NCBI GenBank assembly: GCA_035776675.1
Contig: DASTWO010000102.1
Location: forward strand, 1 to 17,998
Direction: 5' to 3'
DNA from: DASSOY01 sp035776675
GTDB taxonomy: Bacteria; Bacillota; Bacilli; Bacillales; DASSOY01
DNA: 17,998 nucleotides
Below the pieces are notes generated by a model. The model ran no database searches, had not been told where the DNA came from, and saw nothing but the letters and a program-made list of their open reading frames with translations. The position numbers and the translations under genes are program-made. Of this stretch, positions 6,429 through 14,384 are shown piece after piece (position 1 is the first letter of the stretch; each line of letters begins with the position of its first letter).

Positions 6429-7565
6429 ATGCCGAAAGCGGCTTATATTCACATTCCGTTTTGTGAACATATTTGTTCCTATTGCGATTTCAATAAATAT
6501 TTACTGGCCGGTCAACCGGTCCGGGAGTATTTAGAAGCGCTCAAGATTGAAATGGGGCGGCAGGCAATGCGGTTTGCGGCAAAACCTTTGGAGACGATTT
6601 TCGTAGGCGGAGGAACGCCGACCGCCCTGGACCCGGAACAAACAGCGTATTTCTTTGAAAGCGTGAAACAACAACTTCCAAAAGCAAGGGATACGGAATT
6701 TACTGTCGAGGCGAACCCGGGTAACTTGAACCTTGAAAAATTGGAGATCATGAAGGCAGCCGGAGTGAACCGGCTCAGTCTCGGTGTGCAGGCGTTCGAT
6801 GATGAATTGCTTGCCGAGGCGGGGCGTACCCATAAAAGCGATGACGTATTTCGGACATTGGAGCTGGCCGGGCAGGTCGGGTTTGAAAATATTTCAATCG
6901 ATCTGATGTACAGGCTTCCTGGACAAACAGTCGCCCGATTGAAAGAGACTCTGGAGACCGCTATGTCGCTTAATATCCAGCATGTTTCGATTTATTCCTT
7001 ACAAGTAGAGCCGAGAACGATTTTTTATAATCGCATGCGAAAGGGAAAGCTTCCGCTTCCTGATCAAGATCAAGAAGCTGACATGTACGAAACTTTGCTT
7101 GATGTATTAGGGGAAAACGGCTTTCGGCAATATGAAATCAGCAATTTTGCAAAACCCGGATTTGAAAGTTCCCACAACCAGGTGTATTGGCGGAACGAGG
7201 ATTATTTCGGTTTTGGCGCTGGCGCACACAGCTACATTGACGGTGTAAGGCGTATTAATGCTGGCTGGACAAAGAAATACATTCGATTGATGCATGAGCG
7301 CGAAGATGCTTTCGTCGAAGAACATCCTGTTCCATTGAAAGAAAGAATGGAAGATGAGATGTTCCTCGGTTTACGACAGGCCGACGGGGTATCCAAAGAA
7401 ACCTTTGCGGAACGGTTTGGCCAGGATGTGAATGAAGTGTTTGGCGATGTGGTGGATGACTTGTTTCATCGACGATTATTGCGGCAAGAAGGAGATCGTA
7501 TTTTTTTAACAAAACAAGGGGTGTTTCTCGGGAACGAAGTTTTTCAGGAGTTCATTTCCGTTTAA
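6429..7565 (+). CDS. hemW: HemW-type radical SAM heme chaperone
   Basis: A 378-residue radical SAM protein. The cluster motif CEHICSYC (Cys12, Cys16, Cys19) is followed by DFNKY, and GGGTPT (60-65) forms part of the SAM site. EANPGN, NRLSLGVQAFDD and the C-terminal HemN-like domain with GAGAHSYIDG follow. Such proteins were long labelled oxygen-independent coproporphyrinogen oxidase (HemN). HemW lacks the extra cysteine of the HemN CxxxCxxCxC motif (the fourth position here is Phe21), binds heme and is thought to deliver it to respiratory enzymes. The start at ATG 6429 has AAAGGTGAT upstream and yields MPKAAYIHIPFC, the family N-terminus; the TTG-extended frame from 6393 crosses a hairpin. 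It is probably cotranscribed with lepA. Confidence 0.93.
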   Translation: MPKAAYIHIPFCEHICSYCDFNKYLLAGQPVREYLEALKIEMGRQAMRFAAKPLETIFVGGGTPTALDPEQTAYFFESVKQQLPKARDTEFTVEANPGNLNLEKLEIMKAAGVNRLSLGVQAFDDELLAEAGRTHKSDDVFRTLELAGQVGFENISIDLMYRLPGQTVARLKETLETAMSLNIQHVSIYSLQVEPRTIFYNRMRKGKLPLPDQDQEADMYETLLDVLGENGFRQYEISNFAKPGFESSHNQVYWRNEDYFGFGAGAHSYIDGVRRINAGWTKKYIRLMHEREDAFVEEHPVPLKERMEDEMFLGLRQADGVSKETFAERFGQDVNEVFGDVVDDLFHRRLLRQEGDRIFLTKQGVFLGNEVFQEFISV

Positions 7566-7588
7566 AGCTCATTGGTGTTTGTTTAGAG

Positions 7589-7617
7589 TTGACACCGATA
7601 TTCGGATTTGATACATT
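7589..7617 (+). promoter_or_regulatory. Sigma-A-type promoter of the hrcA-dnaK operon
   Basis: A perfect TTGACA (7589-7594), a 17-base spacer, then TACATT (7612-7617) preceded by TGA, an extended -10. CIRCE begins 11 bases after the -10 box, so it covers the expected start of transcription, the usual arrangement for HrcA repression. Confidence 0.85.
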
Positions 7618-7627
7618 TTTATTAGTC

Positions 7628-7654
7628 TTAGCACTCGCTCTCTTTGAGTGCTAA
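7628..7654 (+). promoter_or_regulatory. CIRCE operator (HrcA binding site)
   Basis: TTAGCACTC (7628-7636), nine bases, GAGTGCTAA (7646-7654): both arms match the CIRCE consensus exactly. HrcA dimers bind this element and repress the operon; HrcA activity depends on GroE, which couples repression to the load of unfolded protein. The element lies in the 5' leader, ending 16 bases before the hrcA start codon. Confidence 0.98.
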
Positions 7655-7670
7655 CAGAGGTGATACAACC

Positions 7671-8702
7671 ATGTTGACCGACCGTCAATTATTTGTACTC
7701 CAGATACTGATTGATGATTATATTCGGTCTGCGGAACCGGTCGGTTCCCGTACGATAGCAAAGCGCAAAGACGTAACATTCAGTCCCGCGACGATCCGGA
7801 ACGAACTTTCCGATTTAGAGGAAATGGGGTTCCTTGAAAAACCGCATAGTTCCTCGGGAAGGGTTCCGTCCGAGAAAGGTTACCGGTTTTATGTAGATCA
7901 TTTATTATCACCGGCGCTGTTGACCACCCGGGAAATCGGAAATATTCAATCTGTTTTCGCGAGGAAGATCGTGGAGCTTGAGGGCCTTGCCCAGAAGACG
8001 GCAAGCGTTCTTTCGGATTTTACGAACTATACGTCAATCGTGCTCGGGCCGGAAGTGTTTGAAACCACGCTGAAGCACATTCAGATTATTCCCTTGACCG
8101 GGAATACAGCGGTGGCCATATTCGTTACGAATACCGGGCACGTCGAGAACAGAACAATTTCAATTCCGACCGGTGTTGACCGCAGCGATATTGAGAAATT
8201 CGTCAACATATTGAACGAACGTCTCAGCGGAAGCTCTCTCGTTCATTTGCGGGAAAAGATTTTCCGCGAGATTGAACTGGTTTTGAAGGAGAACATTGAG
8301 AAATATGAGGGTATTGTAGAAATGCTTTACCACACGTTTTCCTATGAAAATTCCGACAAGGTCTATTACGGCGGGAAAACCAACATATTGGCTCAACCTG
8401 AATTCCACGATATCAATAAGGTTCGTTCGCTTCTTAACGCAATTGAGCAGGAAGACATCGTTAATCGTTTATTGAGGTCCGGCTCAAGAGGGCTTCAGAT
8501 TAAGATCGGCCATGAAAACGATGTGCAGGAAATTAATAACTGCAGTGTTATCACCGCGGATTATGCGATTGCCGACCACCATATGGGCACTATAGCGATT
8601 ATCGGACCGACACGTATGGAATATCCACGTGTTGTAAGTCTGCTGGATCTTGTGTCTAAACACCTTTCACATGTGTTGACGAATCGGTATCAAAGTGAGT
8701 AG
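7671..8702 (+). CDS. hrcA: Heat-inducible transcription repressor HrcA
   Basis: A 343-residue HrcA of normal length. The N-terminal winged helix (about residues 1-72) contains TDRQLFVLQILIDDYI, PVGSRTIAK and SPATIRNELSDLEEMGFL, ending with the family marker HSSSGRVPSEKGYRFYVD. The GAF-like dimerisation domain and inserted domain follow. It represses its own operon, and usually groESL, by binding CIRCE. ATG 7671 is chosen because AGAGGTGAT (7655-7663) lies upstream and the family begins with MLTDRQ; a TTG-extended start at 7644 would begin inside CIRCE. It is the first gene of the dnaK operon, with perfect CIRCE at 7628, so autoregulation is near certain. Confidence 0.97.
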   Translation: MLTDRQLFVLQILIDDYIRSAEPVGSRTIAKRKDVTFSPATIRNELSDLEEMGFLEKPHSSSGRVPSEKGYRFYVDHLLSPALLTTREIGNIQSVFARKIVELEGLAQKTASVLSDFTNYTSIVLGPEVFETTLKHIQIIPLTGNTAVAIFVTNTGHVENRTISIPTGVDRSDIEKFVNILNERLSGSSLVHLREKIFREIELVLKENIEKYEGIVEMLYHTFSYENSDKVYYGGKTNILAQPEFHDINKVRSLLNAIEQEDIVNRLLRSGSRGLQIKIGHENDVQEINNCSVITADYAIADHHMGTIAIIGPTRMEYPRVVSLLDLVSKHLSHVLTNRYQSE

Positions 8703-8729
8703 GAACGGCAATATTGGTATTCAGAAGGG

Positions 8730-8747
8730 TGGAAGAGCATTCTTCCA
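8730..8747 (+). other. Hairpin at the hrcA-grpE junction
   Basis: TGGAAGA (8730-8736), loop GCAT, TCTTCCA (8741-8747): seven perfect pairs, with no T-run behind it. In B. subtilis the dnaK operon transcript is cleaved between hrcA and grpE, leaving unstable hrcA mRNA and a stable downstream part. This hairpin is in the equivalent place and is a candidate for that function; the role is an inference. Confidence 0.5.
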
Positions 8748-8850
8748 TCGCTTTCTTGTGCTTATGAGAATGAATTTGGATCGTAGTAAGTATCATGTCA
8801 TTTGGTTGACACATGCGAATGACTGATTCCCAACAGGAGGTGAAGAATGA

Positions 8851-9435
8851 ATGGCAGAAGAAAACAACGAACAAGTCCAGGAGAAAGAACAGGATCAGCC
8901 GGAAGTTGTTGAAACCGAGTTTGTGGAAACCGATCAACAAGATTCGGACCAACACGGAGAGAAAGAAGAAACCGTTGAAGAGTTGCAGCAAAGGATTCAG
9001 CAACTGGAGAAGGAAAAGGAAGAGTTTCAAAGCCGGATGCTTCGTGTTCAAGCTGACTATGATAATTTCCGCCGCCGGACGAAAGAGGAAAAGGCCGCGG
9101 CTGCCAAGTATAAAGCGCTAGGTTTTGCTGAAAAGCTTTTGCCTGCCCTCGATAATTTCGATCGGGCGTTAAATACGAAGGCCGAAGGGGAAGAGGCAAA
9201 GTCGCTTCTTCAAGGGATGGAAATTGTCCACAGACAATTGAAGGACGCCTTTGAAGAGGAAAACATCAAAGAGATCGAAGCGGAAGGACAACCGTTTGAT
9301 CCCGAATTTCACCAGGCTGTGATGCAGGTGGAAAACGAAGATCATGAATCCAACACTGTTGTCGAAGTCATGCAAAAAGGTTATTTGCTTAATGACCGTG
9401 TCATTCGACCGGCAATGGTTAAAGTAACAGAGTAA
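8851..9435 (+). CDS. grpE: Nucleotide exchange factor GrpE
   Basis: A 194-residue protein with an acidic disordered N-terminus (about 1-45), a long predicted coiled coil (EELQQRIQQLEKEKEEFQSRMLRVQADYDN), then LLPALDNFDRAL and a C-terminal beta domain with PFDPEFHQAV and VVEVMQKGYLLNDRVIRPAMVKV, which hold the residues contacting DnaK. GrpE dimers drive ADP release from DnaK and act as a thermosensor. Start choice: ATG 8851 gives MAEENNEQ. A second ATG, at 8847, overlaps it in another frame and lies at least as well placed behind AGGAGGTGA (8835-8843). The long 5' gap to hrcA (148 bases) holds a hairpin and no clear promoter. Confidence 0.97.
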   Translation: MAEENNEQVQEKEQDQPEVVETEFVETDQQDSDQHGEKEETVEELQQRIQQLEKEKEEFQSRMLRVQADYDNFRRRTKEEKAAAAKYKALGFAEKLLPALDNFDRALNTKAEGEEAKSLLQGMEIVHRQLKDAFEEENIKEIEAEGQPFDPEFHQAVMQVENEDHESNTVVEVMQKGYLLNDRVIRPAMVKVTE

Positions 9436-9468
9436 TTCAATTACATACGATTTTCAGGAGGGTTTTTT

Positions 9469-11319
9469 GTGAGTAAAATTATCGGTATTGACTTAGGTAC
9501 GACAAACTCTTGTGTGGCCGTTATGGAAGGCGGCGAAGCAGAGGTTATCCCAAATCAGGAAGGGAACCGTACAACACCTTCAGTAGTAGCATTCAAAAAC
9601 GGCGAGCGCCAGGTTGGGGAAGTGGCAAAACGCCAGGCTATCACCAACCCGAATACGATTCTTTCCATCAAGCGTCACATGGGAAGCGACCATAAAGAAG
9701 ACATTGAAGGGAAGAATTATACGCCGCAGGAAATTTCCGCAATTATTTTGCAGAAGCTGAAGTCTGATGCAGAAAGCTATCTTGGAGAAACAGTGGAAAA
9801 GGCTGTTATCACCGTTCCGGCGTATTTCAACGATTCCCAGCGCCAGGCAACGAAAGACGCAGGGAAAATTGCCGGCCTTGAAGTCATGAGGATTATTAAC
9901 GAGCCGACGGCAGCGGCACTTGCTTACGGCTTAGACAAAGAAGATCAAGAACAAACGATTCTTGTTTATGACTTGGGCGGCGGTACCTTTGACGTATCGA
10001 TTCTTGAACTGGGCGACGGCATTTTCGAAGTTAAGGCGACAGCCGGAGATAATAAGCTTGGCGGCGACGACTTCGACCAGAAAGTCATTGATTATTTAGT
10101 TGCCGAGTTTAAGAAAGAAAACGGCGTCGATTTGTCCAACGATAAAATGGCTTTGCAGCGTTTGAAGGATGCTGCTGAGAAGGCGAAGAAAGACCTTTCC
10201 GGCGTTACGCAGACACAAATTTCGTTACCGTTTATTACTGCTGACGAGTCGGGACCGAAGCATTTGGAATTGAACTTAACCCGCGCCAAATTCGAAGAAT
10301 TGACTGCGGATCTTGTAGAGAAAACCATGGCGCCGACACGCCGGGCATTGAAAGACGCCGGGCTTTCCACCGGTGAGGTTGACAGAGTTATTCTGGTAGG
10401 TGGCTCTACACGTATTCCGGCCGTACAAGAAGCCATTAAGAAGGTAACGGGCGAGGATCCGCATAAAGGAATCAACCCTGATGAAGTTGTTGCATTGGGT
10501 GCAGCTATCCAGGCAGGGGTACTTGCCGGAGACGTTAAAGACGTTGTCCTGCTTGACGTTACGCCACTGTCGCTCGGAATTGAAACGATGGGCGGCGTGT
10601 TCACGAAGTTGATTGAACGGAACACAACAATTCCTACGAGTGAGTCGCAGGTGTTCTCGACTGCGGCCGATAATCAAACCTCCGTGGATATTCACGTTAT
10701 GCAAGGCGAACGGCAAATGGCGGCCGACAACAAAACACTCGGCCGATTCCAATTGACGGATATTCCGCCGGCGCCGAGAGGTGTACCGCAAATCGAAGTA
10801 AGCTTCGATATTGACGCGAACGGCATTGTGAATGTCCGGGCGGTTGATAAAGGAACGAATAAGGAACAATCGATTACGATCAAGTCTTCTTCGGGCTTGT
10901 CCGATGAAGAAGTGGAGCAGATGGTCAAGGAAGCCGAAGAGAACGCCGAAGAAGATAAGAAGCGCCGTGAAGAAGTTGATCTTCGCAACGAAGCGGACCA
11001 AATGATCTTTACAACGGAGAAGACGTTGAAAGATCTCGGGGACAAAGTTGAAGAAGAAGAGAAGACCAAAGCCGAAGAGGCGAAGGATAAGTTGAAGAAG
11101 GCACTTGAGGGCGAGGATACGGAAGAAATTACGAAGGCAAAGGACGAACTTCAGGAAATCGTCCAGCAGCTGTCGGTGAAGTTGTATGAGCAAGCTCAAC
11201 AGGAAGCTCAGGCTGCGCAAGGCGAGGCAGGAGCCGACGCTGGCGAGAATAAGTCCGGCGACGACGTTGTTGACGCGGAATATGAAGAAGTCGACGACGA
11301 TAAAGAGGAGAAAAAGTAA
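9469..11319 (+). CDS. dnaK: Chaperone protein DnaK (Hsp70)
   Basis: A 616-residue Hsp70. Nucleotide-binding motifs: GIDLGTTNS (6-14), DLGGGTFD (168-175) and VGGSTRIP (310-317). The linker DVVLLDVTPLSLGIET leads into the substrate-binding beta domain and the helical lid, and the tail is acidic (DVVDAEYEEVDDDKEEKK). The shortened stretch near residue 80 (SIKRHMGSD, then directly EDIEGK) fits the short Gram-positive type of DnaK. The start codon is GTG, with AGGAGG at 9456-9461. DnaK binds exposed hydrophobic peptides in an ATP cycle driven by DnaJ and GrpE. Expression is under HrcA/CIRCE control from 7589. Confidence 0.98.
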   Translation: MSKIIGIDLGTTNSCVAVMEGGEAEVIPNQEGNRTTPSVVAFKNGERQVGEVAKRQAITNPNTILSIKRHMGSDHKEDIEGKNYTPQEISAIILQKLKSDAESYLGETVEKAVITVPAYFNDSQRQATKDAGKIAGLEVMRIINEPTAAALAYGLDKEDQEQTILVYDLGGGTFDVSILELGDGIFEVKATAGDNKLGGDDFDQKVIDYLVAEFKKENGVDLSNDKMALQRLKDAAEKAKKDLSGVTQTQISLPFITADESGPKHLELNLTRAKFEELTADLVEKTMAPTRRALKDAGLSTGEVDRVILVGGSTRIPAVQEAIKKVTGEDPHKGINPDEVVALGAAIQAGVLAGDVKDVVLLDVTPLSLGIETMGGVFTKLIERNTTIPTSESQVFSTAADNQTSVDIHVMQGERQMAADNKTLGRFQLTDIPPAPRGVPQIEVSFDIDANGIVNVRAVDKGTNKEQSITIKSSSGLSDEEVEQMVKEAEENAEEDKKRREEVDLRNEADQMIFTTEKTLKDLGDKVEEEEKTKAEEAKDKLKKALEGEDTEEITKAKDELQEIVQQLSVKLYEQAQQEAQAAQGEAGADAGENKSGDDVVDAEYEEVDDDKEEKK

Positions 11320-11333
11320 GCAGATTTTTGGAA

Positions 11334-11367
11334 AAGCCAGAGTCAGGCCCGTCCTCGACTTTGGCTT
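11334..11367 (+). terminator. Weak terminator or attenuator hairpin between dnaK and dnaJ
   Basis: AAGCCAGAGTC (11334-11344) pairs with GACTTTGGCTT (11357-11367), eleven pairs with one G-U, around a 12-base loop. Only a short TCTTTC follows, so termination is likely partial. It would lower dnaJ relative to dnaK or protect the dnaK message end. Confidence 0.55.
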
Positions 11368-11456
11368 CTTTCATGATGACTGGCAATGATTGCGAATCGA
11401 GGGGTTGGATTGGAAGGATCGCTAGTTTCATTCATTTATAGCGGTCTCGCCCGTGA

Positions 11457-11486
11457 TTGCGTGTAAAGGGAAAAAGATGATAACAT
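11457..11486 (+). promoter_or_regulatory. Candidate internal promoter before dnaJ
   Basis: TTGCGT (11457-11462), 18 bases, then TAACAT (11481-11486) preceded by TGA (extended -10). B. subtilis has a second promoter at the same junction of its dnaK operon. The boxes are imperfect (four of six each). A 13-base dyad CATAAG-G-CTTATG (11484-11496) overlaps the -10 and the expected start of transcription. Confidence 0.42.
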
Positions 11487-11522
11487 AAGGCTTATGTGAA
11501 GGGAAATCGGGAGTGGATATTG

Positions 11523-12656
11523 ATGAGTAAACGAGACTATTATGAAGTTCTCGGTGTAGGAAAGGACGCATCGCAGGATGAAATAAAAAAGGCTTACCGC
11601 AAGTTGGCGCGGAAATATCATCCGGATGTCAACAGCGGCGAAGATACGGCGGACAAATTCAAGGAAGCCAAAGAGGCTTATGAAACGTTAAAGGATTCCC
11701 AGAAGAGAGCCCAGTACGACCAATTTGGCCACGCTGGCCCGAATCAGGGATTCGGAGGGGCGCAAGGATTTGGGGGAGCCGGAGACTTTGGCGGATTTGG
11801 AGACATTTTCGATATGTTCTTTGGAGGTGGCGGATCACGACGTCGGGATCCGAACGCTCCAAGGCAAGGCGCCGATCTTCAATATACGATGGAATTGGAA
11901 TTCGAGGAAGCCGCGTTTGGGAAAGAAACGGATGTAAGGATTCCCCGTGAAGAAGAATGTGCGACATGTAGTGGTTCCGGCGCAAGGCCTGGTACGAAAC
12001 CGGAAACTTGTTCGCATTGTCACGGATCCGGCCAGTTAAATATTGAACAGGAGACACCGTTCGGCCGTGTAGTGAATCGCCGTGTATGTAATCATTGCAG
12101 CGGCTCAGGCAAGATTATTAAAGAGAAGTGTTCGACCTGTCACGGTAAGGGAACGGTCCGCAAACAAAATAAGATTCATATTAAAGTACCGGCAGGCGTT
12201 GATGAAGGGCAACAGATTCGTGTCGCAGGAAAAGGAGAGTCCGGGGTGAATGGAGGTCCTCCTGGAGACTTGTTTGTCGTGTTCCGTGTGATGCCCCATG
12301 AATTTTTCGAACGTGACGGCGATGACATCTATTTCGTGATGCCCTGCACGTTTCCACAGGTCGCACTTGGGGATGAAATTGAGGTGCCTACGCTTCACGG
12401 CAAGGTGAAATTGAAAATTCCCGCCGGCACGCAAACCGGAACAAGTTTCCGACTGCGTGGAAAAGGTGTTCAAAACGTAAGAGGATACGGTCAGGGCGAT
12501 CAGCATGTGAAAATTCGTATTGTCACCCCTAAGAAGATCTCCGATCGTCAGAGGGAACTGTTGAAAGAATTGGCTGAGATCAGCGGTGATGAGTTGGCCG
12601 ATGAGTCGCATAATACTTTTTTCTCGAAAATGAAACGCGCTTTTAAGGGAGAATAG
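11523..12656 (+). CDS. dnaJ: Chaperone protein DnaJ (Hsp40, type A)
   Basis: A 377-residue DnaJ. J domain at 1-70 with KYHPDVNS (HPD at 33-35), which stimulates the DnaK ATPase. A Gly/Phe-rich linker follows (FGGAQGFGGAGDFGGFGD). The zinc region has four CxxCxGxG repeats, CATCSGSG (Cys146), CSHCHGSG (Cys163), CNHCSGSG (Cys189) and CSTCHGKG (Cys203), holding two zinc ions. Two beta-sandwich substrate-binding domains and a C-terminal dimerisation segment complete it. The ATG at 11523 follows GGGAGTGG; the frame extends to 11496, inside a dyad. The 203-base gap after dnaK carries a hairpin and a possible internal promoter. Confidence 0.97.
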   Translation: MSKRDYYEVLGVGKDASQDEIKKAYRKLARKYHPDVNSGEDTADKFKEAKEAYETLKDSQKRAQYDQFGHAGPNQGFGGAQGFGGAGDFGGFGDIFDMFFGGGGSRRRDPNAPRQGADLQYTMELEFEEAAFGKETDVRIPREEECATCSGSGARPGTKPETCSHCHGSGQLNIEQETPFGRVVNRRVCNHCSGSGKIIKEKCSTCHGKGTVRKQNKIHIKVPAGVDEGQQIRVAGKGESGVNGGPPGDLFVVFRVMPHEFFERDGDDIYFVMPCTFPQVALGDEIEVPTLHGKVKLKIPAGTQTGTSFRLRGKGVQNVRGYGQGDQHVKIRIVTPKKISDRQRELLKELAEISGDELADESHNTFFSKMKRAFKGE

Positions 12657-12680
12657 ATTCGCGGAAGGGATAGTGAGTCC

Positions 12681-13619
12681 ATGAAGTGGGCGGAATTGAG
12701 CATTCACTCGACTCAAGAGGCTGTCGAGCCGATCTCGAATATCATGCATGAAGCCGGAGCCAGCGGTGTCGTGATCGAAGATCCGCATGATTTAGTCAAG
12801 GTATGGGATATGTCTTTCGGTGAATCCTATGAGCTCAATTCCGATGACTATCCAAAGGAAGGGGTTGTCGTCAAAGCCTACTTGCCGGTCAACAGTTTTC
12901 TTACAGAAACTGTCGAAGGGATCAAGGCTTCGATCAACGGCTTAACAGCCTACGATATTGACATTGGACGCAATTTTGTAATGATCAATGAAGTGAAAGA
13001 AGAAGAATGGGCCACCGCTTGGAAGAAGTATTATAAACCTGTCAAAGTTTCCGAGAAGATTACAGTAATTCCGACATGGGAAGATTATCAGTCGGCGGCG
13101 GATGAAATCATTGTCGAATTGGATCCGGGTATGGCGTTTGGAACAGGAACTCATCCAACTACGAAGCTTTGCTTGCGTGCGCTAGAAAAGGTGATTCGTC
13201 CTGGAAACGATATGATTGATGTCGGTGCAGGTTCCGGCGTTCTCAGTATAGCGGCTGCCAAACTTGGAGCCGCTAAAGTCACGGCGTTTGACCTTGATGA
13301 TGTTGCTGTCCAAAGCGCTAAACTTAATGTAGAATTAAATAAAGTTCAAGATGTCGTCAGTGTTGAACAAAACAATTTGCTCGACAACGTCAAGGATCCT
13401 GCTGATGTGATTACGGCAAACTTGCTGGCGGAGATTATTCTCCGTTTTCCGGAAGAGGCTGCACAGCAGACCAAGCCGGGAGGTTATTTTATCGCATCTG
13501 GTATTATTCAGGCGAAAAGCAGGCTTGTCGAAAACGCGTTGACACAACAAGGCTTTACTATTGAAGAGATTCTGGAAATGGATGATTGGGTAGCCTTGAT
13601 CGCAAGGAATGGCAGGTGA
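12681..13619 (+). CDS. prmA: Ribosomal protein L11 methyltransferase
   Basis: A 312-residue class I SAM methyltransferase. The N-terminal L11-recognition domain (MKWAELSIHSTQEAVEPI) is followed by DPGMAFGTGTHPTT (148-161), a PrmA signature, the SAM motif DVGAGSGVLS (180-189), DLDD at the strand-2 acidic position, and NLLAEI from Asn247. PrmA trimethylates amino groups of L11; the modification is not essential. GGAAGGGA at 12663-12670 lies ten bases before the ATG. It is 24 bases after dnaJ, with no terminator between, and its stop TGA is part of the rsmE ribosome site. Confidence 0.96.
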   Translation: MKWAELSIHSTQEAVEPISNIMHEAGASGVVIEDPHDLVKVWDMSFGESYELNSDDYPKEGVVVKAYLPVNSFLTETVEGIKASINGLTAYDIDIGRNFVMINEVKEEEWATAWKKYYKPVKVSEKITVIPTWEDYQSAADEIIVELDPGMAFGTGTHPTTKLCLRALEKVIRPGNDMIDVGAGSGVLSIAAAKLGAAKVTAFDLDDVAVQSAKLNVELNKVQDVVSVEQNNLLDNVKDPADVITANLLAEIILRFPEEAAQQTKPGGYFIASGIIQAKSRLVENALTQQGFTIEEILEMDDWVALIARNGR

Positions 13620-13626
13620 CTGTTGG

Positions 13627-14379
13627 TTGCAACGTTATTTTACAGAGACCAAGATAACCGCCGAAGACACTATAGTCCTCAATGGAGATAATGCCCGACA
13701 TATCAGCCGAGTCATGCGCATGAAAGCGGGCGATTCGATTATTTGTTGCGGGCCCGACGGGAATTGTGCAGTTTGTCAGATTCAGGAGATGTCTTCAGAT
13801 GATGTGACTGTCTCAGTTCAGGAGTTTCTGGATGAAATTGCTGAACTTCCCGTCCATGTAACCATCGCCCAGGGTCTGCCAAAGGGAGATAAGCTGGACC
13901 TGATTGTTCAAAAAGGAACGGAACTTGGTGCATCCCATTTTCAACCCTTTGAAGCGGAACGCTCTATAGTGAAATGGGACAGGAAAAAACGCCAGAAAAA
14001 AACGGAGCGTCTCCGCAAAATTGCAAAAGAAGCAGCGGAACAATCTCATCGCAGTCAGATCCCGACGGTGGATGAACCTGTTCGTTTTCAGGAGGTTCTG
14101 TCGAAAAGTTCCCAATACGATCAAAAAATTTTTGCCTATGAAGAAGCGGCCAAAGCAAGTGAATCGAAGAATTTCCCTCAAGTTTTACAGAGAATGGATC
14201 CGGCGAGCTCTATTCTTATTGTGATCGGGCCGGAAGGTGGTTTTTCGGAAGCTGAAGCTGATTTATTGAAGGATAGCGGATTTTTTGGTTGCGGATTCGG
14301 ACCGCGTATACTACGAACAGAAACCGCGGCGCTCTATGCGCTTTCCGCGATTTCGTACCAATTTGAATTATTGAGGTGA
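13627..14379 (+). CDS. rsmE: 16S rRNA m3U1498 methyltransferase
   Basis: A 250-residue SPOUT-class methyltransferase. The PUA-like N-terminus reads (M)QRYFTETK and contains HISRVMRMKAGD. The trefoil-knot half has QGLPKGDKLDLIVQKGTELG, GPEGGFSEAE (201-210), FGPRILRTETAA (RTETAA at 230-235) and ALSAISYQ. It methylates N3 of U1498 in 16S rRNA in the assembled 30S subunit. Start choice: TTG 13627 gives the family N-terminus MQRYF and lies seven bases after AGGTGA (13614-13619), which overlaps the prmA stop. The ATG at 13609 would add six residues, overlaps prmA and has its AAGGA almost touching it. Expression is thus likely coupled to prmA. Confidence 0.95.
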   Translation: MQRYFTETKITAEDTIVLNGDNARHISRVMRMKAGDSIICCGPDGNCAVCQIQEMSSDDVTVSVQEFLDEIAELPVHVTIAQGLPKGDKLDLIVQKGTELGASHFQPFEAERSIVKWDRKKRQKKTERLRKIAKEAAEQSHRSQIPTVDEPVRFQEVLSKSSQYDQKIFAYEEAAKASESKNFPQVLQRMDPASSILIVIGPEGGFSEAEADLLKDSGFFGCGFGPRILRTETAALYALSAISYQFELLR

Positions 14380-14384
14380 AGACA

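Noticed and set aside
8791..8834. Possible promoter before grpE (TATCAT at 8791, TTGACA at 8806).
   Set aside because: Neither box has a partner at acceptable distance: 17 bases after TTGACA there is CCCAAC, and upstream of TATCAT there is GAATGA.
10276..11220. Long minus-strand open frame (314 codons) opposite dnaK, with shorter ones at 10092 and 10692.
   Set aside because: Antisense shadows of dnaK codon use: no family resemblance, low-complexity composition and no ribosome site.
12105..12788. Minus-strand open frame of 227 codons opposite dnaJ-prmA.
   Set aside because: It lies opposite two certain genes and its translation resembles no known family.
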